From positions 1-64,000 of the forward strand of contig JAJCXK010000019.1 of the NCBI GenBank assembly GCA_029263475.1: a stretch of DNA of 64,000 nt, in the 5' to 3' direction. Shown one piece after another: positions 61,621-64,000 of the stretch (the stretch's first letter is position 1; the number at the start of each line of letters is the position of its first letter). The DNA comes from Candidatus Nitrosopumilus sp. (GTDB taxonomy: Archaea; Thermoproteota; Nitrososphaeria; Nitrososphaerales; Nitrosopumilaceae). The notes below the pieces were generated by a model. It was not told the origin of the DNA and ran no database searches. It worked only from the letters and a program-made list of their open reading frames with translations. The translations under genes and the position numbers were made by a program.

Positions 61621-62364
61621 GTGAAGTTATCAGGAAAAGTTGCACTAGTAACGGGTGGGAGTAGAGGAATAGGATTTGCAACTGCAAAGATATTATCAGA
61701 AAATGGAGCAACGGTAATTATTACTGCAAAAAATAAGGAAAGACTAGATAAAGCAATTGCAGAGATTCCCGATTCGTCAGGAATTGCAGCTGATATTAGA
61801 AAAAGTAGTGATGTAAAAAACGTAGTAAGTAAAATAATTGAAAAATTTGGCAGGATAGATATTCTTGTTAACAATGCGGGAATGTTTCCAAAGATTAAGC
61901 AATTGCATGAAATTGACGAAGATGAATGGAATGAAGTTTTAGATGTGAATCTTTCAGGACAATTTAGATTTACAAAGGAGGCAATACCTCACTTACAAAA
62001 AACATCAGGTTCAATAATTAATATCTCATCAGATGCGGGAATAAAGGCATATCAAGGATTTAATGCAGATGCATATTCTGCATCAAAAGCTGCATTAATT
62101 TTGTTAACAAAATGTTGGGCACTGGAATATTCAAAAGATAAGATTAGAGTCAACTGTATTTGTCCCGGTGTAGTTGACACGGATATGACAAAGCCATTTT
62201 TGAAGACTAAAAAAGATAAAGATTTCATGGATAAGGAGCATCCAATAGGTAGAATTGGTCAGCCAGAGGAAATAGGGAAAGCAGTGTTGTACTTTGCATC
62301 AGATGATGCATCTTGGACAACAGGTGCAATACTTACGGTAGATGGAGGAGAATCTATCAAATGA
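61621..62364 (+). CDS. Short-chain dehydrogenase, FabG-like
   Basis: 247 residues of classical SDR: TGGSRGIGFA, NNAGMFPKI, active-site region NISSDAGIKAYQGFNADAYSASK, and the FabG-like end ASWTTGAILTVDGG. Start GTG 61621; a TATAAAT box about 25 bases upstream suggests a leaderless transcript. Could reduce 3-oxoacyl or other carbonyl substrates; archaeal fatty acid roles are unclear. Confidence 0.92.
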   Translation: MKLSGKVALVTGGSRGIGFATAKILSENGATVIITAKNKERLDKAIAEIPDSSGIAADIRKSSDVKNVVSKIIEKFGRIDILVNNAGMFPKIKQLHEIDEDEWNEVLDVNLSGQFRFTKEAIPHLQKTSGSIINISSDAGIKAYQGFNADAYSASKAALILLTKCWALEYSKDKIRVNCICPGVVDTDMTKPFLKTKKDKDFMDKEHPIGRIGQPEEIGKAVLYFASDDASWTTGAILTVDGGESIK

Positions 62365-62404
62365 ATTCACATGAAATTAATACAACTGCAGAGTGTCTAA
62401 AACA

Positions 62405-62611
62405 ATGAAAGACAGGAAAGCGAAAGCTAAATTGATAATACTTTTAGGAGTTATTTGGGTAATCATTAGTTTACCATTGCCATGGATAGTTAACAATCCG
62501 GCAGTTTCAGAATCACAATTTAATACTGTACTTGGCATCATAGGAATTTTAACAATTCCCTTTATCGTTTTAGGAGTTGTCTGGACACTTAAGCCAGAAC
62601 TCACAACCTAG
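62405..62611 (+). CDS. Small two-helix membrane protein
   Basis: 68 residues from ATG 62405 (an in-frame GTG at 62393 gives 72). Two hydrophobic segments: LIILLGVIWVIISLPLPWIV and VLGIIGILTIPFIVLGVVWTL. Between an SDR and the CysQ-like gene with short spacing, likely in the same transcript. Unknown. Confidence 0.65.
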   Translation: MKDRKAKAKLIILLGVIWVIISLPLPWIVNNPAVSESQFNTVLGIIGILTIPFIVLGVVWTLKPELTT

Positions 62612-62621
62612 GTAATTGTAA

Positions 62622-63437
62622 TTGCAAGAAATTCCCATTTCTGAGAAAATTCCGGAATTAGATATCGCAATAGAGGCTGCAAAAAAAGCAGGAAATGCAA
62701 TTCTAGAGATATACCACGAGAATTATAAAACATCCACAAAAGATGATGATTCTCCAATTACGGATGCAGATCTAAAGAGTAATGAAATTATCAAAAAAAT
62801 TCTCGCACAAACCAAACATGCAATTCTATCTGAAGAGGATGAGGATGATCTAAGTCGCTTATCAAAAGAAACCATTTGGATTGTAGATCCACTTGACGGA
62901 ACTTCTGATTTTATTGATAAAACTGGCGAATTCACAGTGATGATTTCTTTAATTAAAAATAAGAAACCAATTCTTGGAGTAATTGGTTGGCCAACCGAGG
63001 AAACATTATTTGTTGCACAAAAAGGAAGTGGTGCATTCAAATATTCAAATAATGAATGGAGAAAAATATCCGTAACCGAAATTTCGGAAGTTTCTAAATG
63101 CAGAACGGTTGGATCAAGACATCATCTATCAGACAAAGAAAAGTCATTTATTAAAAAATTGGGAATTGATGATTTTACAAGCATTGGAAGTTCATTAAAA
63201 GTTGGAAAAATTAGCTCAGGAGAAGCTGAAGCATACATCACAACAACAAACAAAATGAAGGAGTGGGATTCAGCTGCATCATATTGTATTATTTTAGAGG
63301 CAGGAGGAAAAATGACAGATATGTCTGGAAATGACTTGACATACAACAACAAAGATGTGTACCATCAAAACGGAATTTTAGTTACAAACGGATTGGTTCA
63401 CAACAAGATAGTAGAAGAATTCAAAAAATTAGAGTAG
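62622..63437 (+). CDS. Inositol-monophosphatase-family protein, CysQ-like
   Basis: 271 residues with the family metal motifs: SPITDADLKSNEII, DPLDGTSDFI and WDSAASYCIILEAGG. The arrangement is that of CysQ, a 3'-phosphoadenosine 5'-phosphate phosphatase that removes the by-product of PAPS metabolism. The next gene is cysC, which supports this. The start is TTG 62622. It converges on cysC with a 9-base overlap. Substrate could also be inositol phosphates. Confidence 0.85.
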   Translation: MQEIPISEKIPELDIAIEAAKKAGNAILEIYHENYKTSTKDDDSPITDADLKSNEIIKKILAQTKHAILSEEDEDDLSRLSKETIWIVDPLDGTSDFIDKTGEFTVMISLIKNKKPILGVIGWPTEETLFVAQKGSGAFKYSNNEWRKISVTEISEVSKCRTVGSRHHLSDKEKSFIKKLGIDDFTSIGSSLKVGKISSGEAEAYITTTNKMKEWDSAASYCIILEAGGKMTDMSGNDLTYNNKDVYHQNGILVTNGLVHNKIVEEFKKLE

Positions 63438-63944
63438 GTTTCTTCCTTTAAGAAAGTCCTTTACTTTGTTTGCACTGTCTGAAAGTGATTCATGTTCGGT
63501 GTCAATTACCAAATCTGCTTTTTCCGGAGCTTCATAAGGATCATCAATTCCTGTAAACCCTTTGATTTCTCCTTTTCTAGCCTTGGCATACATGCCTTTG
63601 ACATCTCTTTCTTCGCATTTTTCTAAAGAACATTGCACATAACATTCTGCAAACTGATCACCTGCACTGATAATCTCCCTGGCACTTTGCCTATTTTCAG
63701 CATATGGAGACACAAGAGATACCACGCTAGGAACACCATGAGTTAACAAGAGTTTTGCCAAATGGGCAACTTTTTTGTTATGTTCATCACGACCCGCTTT
63801 CGAAAAATCTTTTGGTGAAAACCATTCTCTTAGCTCATCACCATCAAGCATGGCCAGATTTGGAATATCTTTTTGCAAATCTTTTACGATGGTAGTCTTT
63901 CCTGAACAAGGAAGACCAGTCATCCAAAGAATGAAAGGTTTCAT
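63429..63944 (-). CDS. cysC: Adenylylsulfate kinase CysC
   Basis: Phosphorylates APS to PAPS. About 171 residues from ATG 63944, where KPFILWMTGLPCSGKTTIV gives the P-loop (GLPCSGKTT rather than GLSGSGKS); an upstream in-frame start at 63968 is less likely. Later motifs are LAMLDGDELREWF, RDEHNKKVAHLAKLL, VSLVSPYAENRQSAR and FTGIDDPYEAPEKADLVID. Together with the CysQ-like gene it points to use of PAPS in addition to the APS-type CysH. Confidence 0.93.
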   Translation of the reverse strand: MKPFILWMTGLPCSGKTTIVKDLQKDIPNLAMLDGDELREWFSPKDFSKAGRDEHNKKVAHLAKLLLTHGVPSVVSLVSPYAENRQSAREIISAGDQFAECYVQCSLEKCEERDVKGMYAKARKGEIKGFTGIDDPYEAPEKADLVIDTEHESLSDSANKVKDFLKGRNLL

Positions 63945-64000
63945 GAACAAAATATCAAGATAACCCATAAAGAGCTTACGTTAATTTTTAGCCCAAGGTT

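Noticed and set aside
1-64000. CRISPR array, insertion sequence, prophage or integrated plasmid
   Set aside because: No spaced direct repeats of CRISPR type, transposase, integrase, capsid or replication-initiator gene was seen; the content is housekeeping.

Overview
The window looks like chromosomal DNA of an ammonia-oxidising archaeon of the Nitrososphaerota (Thaumarchaeota), most like Nitrosopumilus. The support is a low-GC genome with archaeal information-processing genes (aIF2 alpha and gamma, Nop10, S6e, LSm, PriS/PriL, RPA-like OB-fold protein, an Lhr-type helicase) and two ESCRT-III/CdvB division paralogs. It also carries a bacterial-type MetK, a grpE-dnaK-dnaJ operon, many TTG/GTG starts and an extensive cobalamin pathway. 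No rRNA, CRISPR array, integrase, transposase or plasmid/viral gene was seen. This is mostly a core-genome window, densely packed on both strands.

Layout: 0-3.8 kb is a chaperone operon (grpE, dnaK, dnaJ cut by the window edge) behind a Rossmann protein. 3.9-7.6 kb has a DUF354-like glycosyltransferase, tRNA-Gln, a short UDP-sugar-dehydrogenase-like protein and an ABC exporter. 7.8-14.2 kb carries RPA, an Lhr-type helicase broken by two single-base frameshifts, a RadB-like ATPase, LSm and MetK. 15.1-20.7 kb is a cobalamin cluster (cbiD, cbiG, cbiX, cbiC, cbiA, cobA); cbiF, cbiL and cbiT lie at 36.8-38.9 kb. 20.7-24.7 kb is translation and ribosome biogenesis plus two zinc-ribbon microproteins and tRNA-Gly. 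24.7-33.7 kb holds a C39-like/TPR protein, a class I amidotransferase, UPF0182, primase, endonuclease IV and GlyRS. 34-39.4 kb has a GtrA-fused glycosyltransferase, a CdvB paralog and a frameshifted MurI-like gene. 39.5-47.4 kb has the RqcH/NFACT protein, aconitase X pair, Nth, sat-cysH and a ThiI-like protein. 47.4-55.8 kb has a glycosyltransferase-like protein, SDR, flippase-like membrane protein, GPN GTPase, ThrB and queC/folE/queE (archaeosine precursors). 55.8-60.3 kb is a surface-sensing and regulatory block next to the second CdvB paralog. 60.9-64 kb has a surface protein, an unexplained structured RNA-like element, an SDR, and cysQ-like and cysC genes.

The strongest candidate for something undescribed is the block 56.06-59.07 kb. 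A soluble winged-helix regulator, a membrane protein with an outside domain and a cytoplasmic winged helix, and a secreted coiled-coil protein form one tight operon. It is divergent from a secreted protein, and both promoters carry a shared GGAACG/CGTTCC motif beside clear TATA boxes. Other leads are two GC-rich foldable islands that look like uncharacterised RNAs (48.68-48.74 kb and 61.36-61.45 kb), a MurI-like protein with both catalytic cysteines changed to serine, a ThiI-like protein without a usable PP-loop, and three single-base frameshifts in two genes.

Together the genes describe a B12-producing, sulfate-assimilating archaeon (Sat, CysH, CysC, CysQ-like) that makes archaeal lipids through the aconitase X branch of the mevalonate pathway and probably divides with Cdv proteins. 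All assignments are from reading translated sequence, motifs and neighbours; no database search was run.
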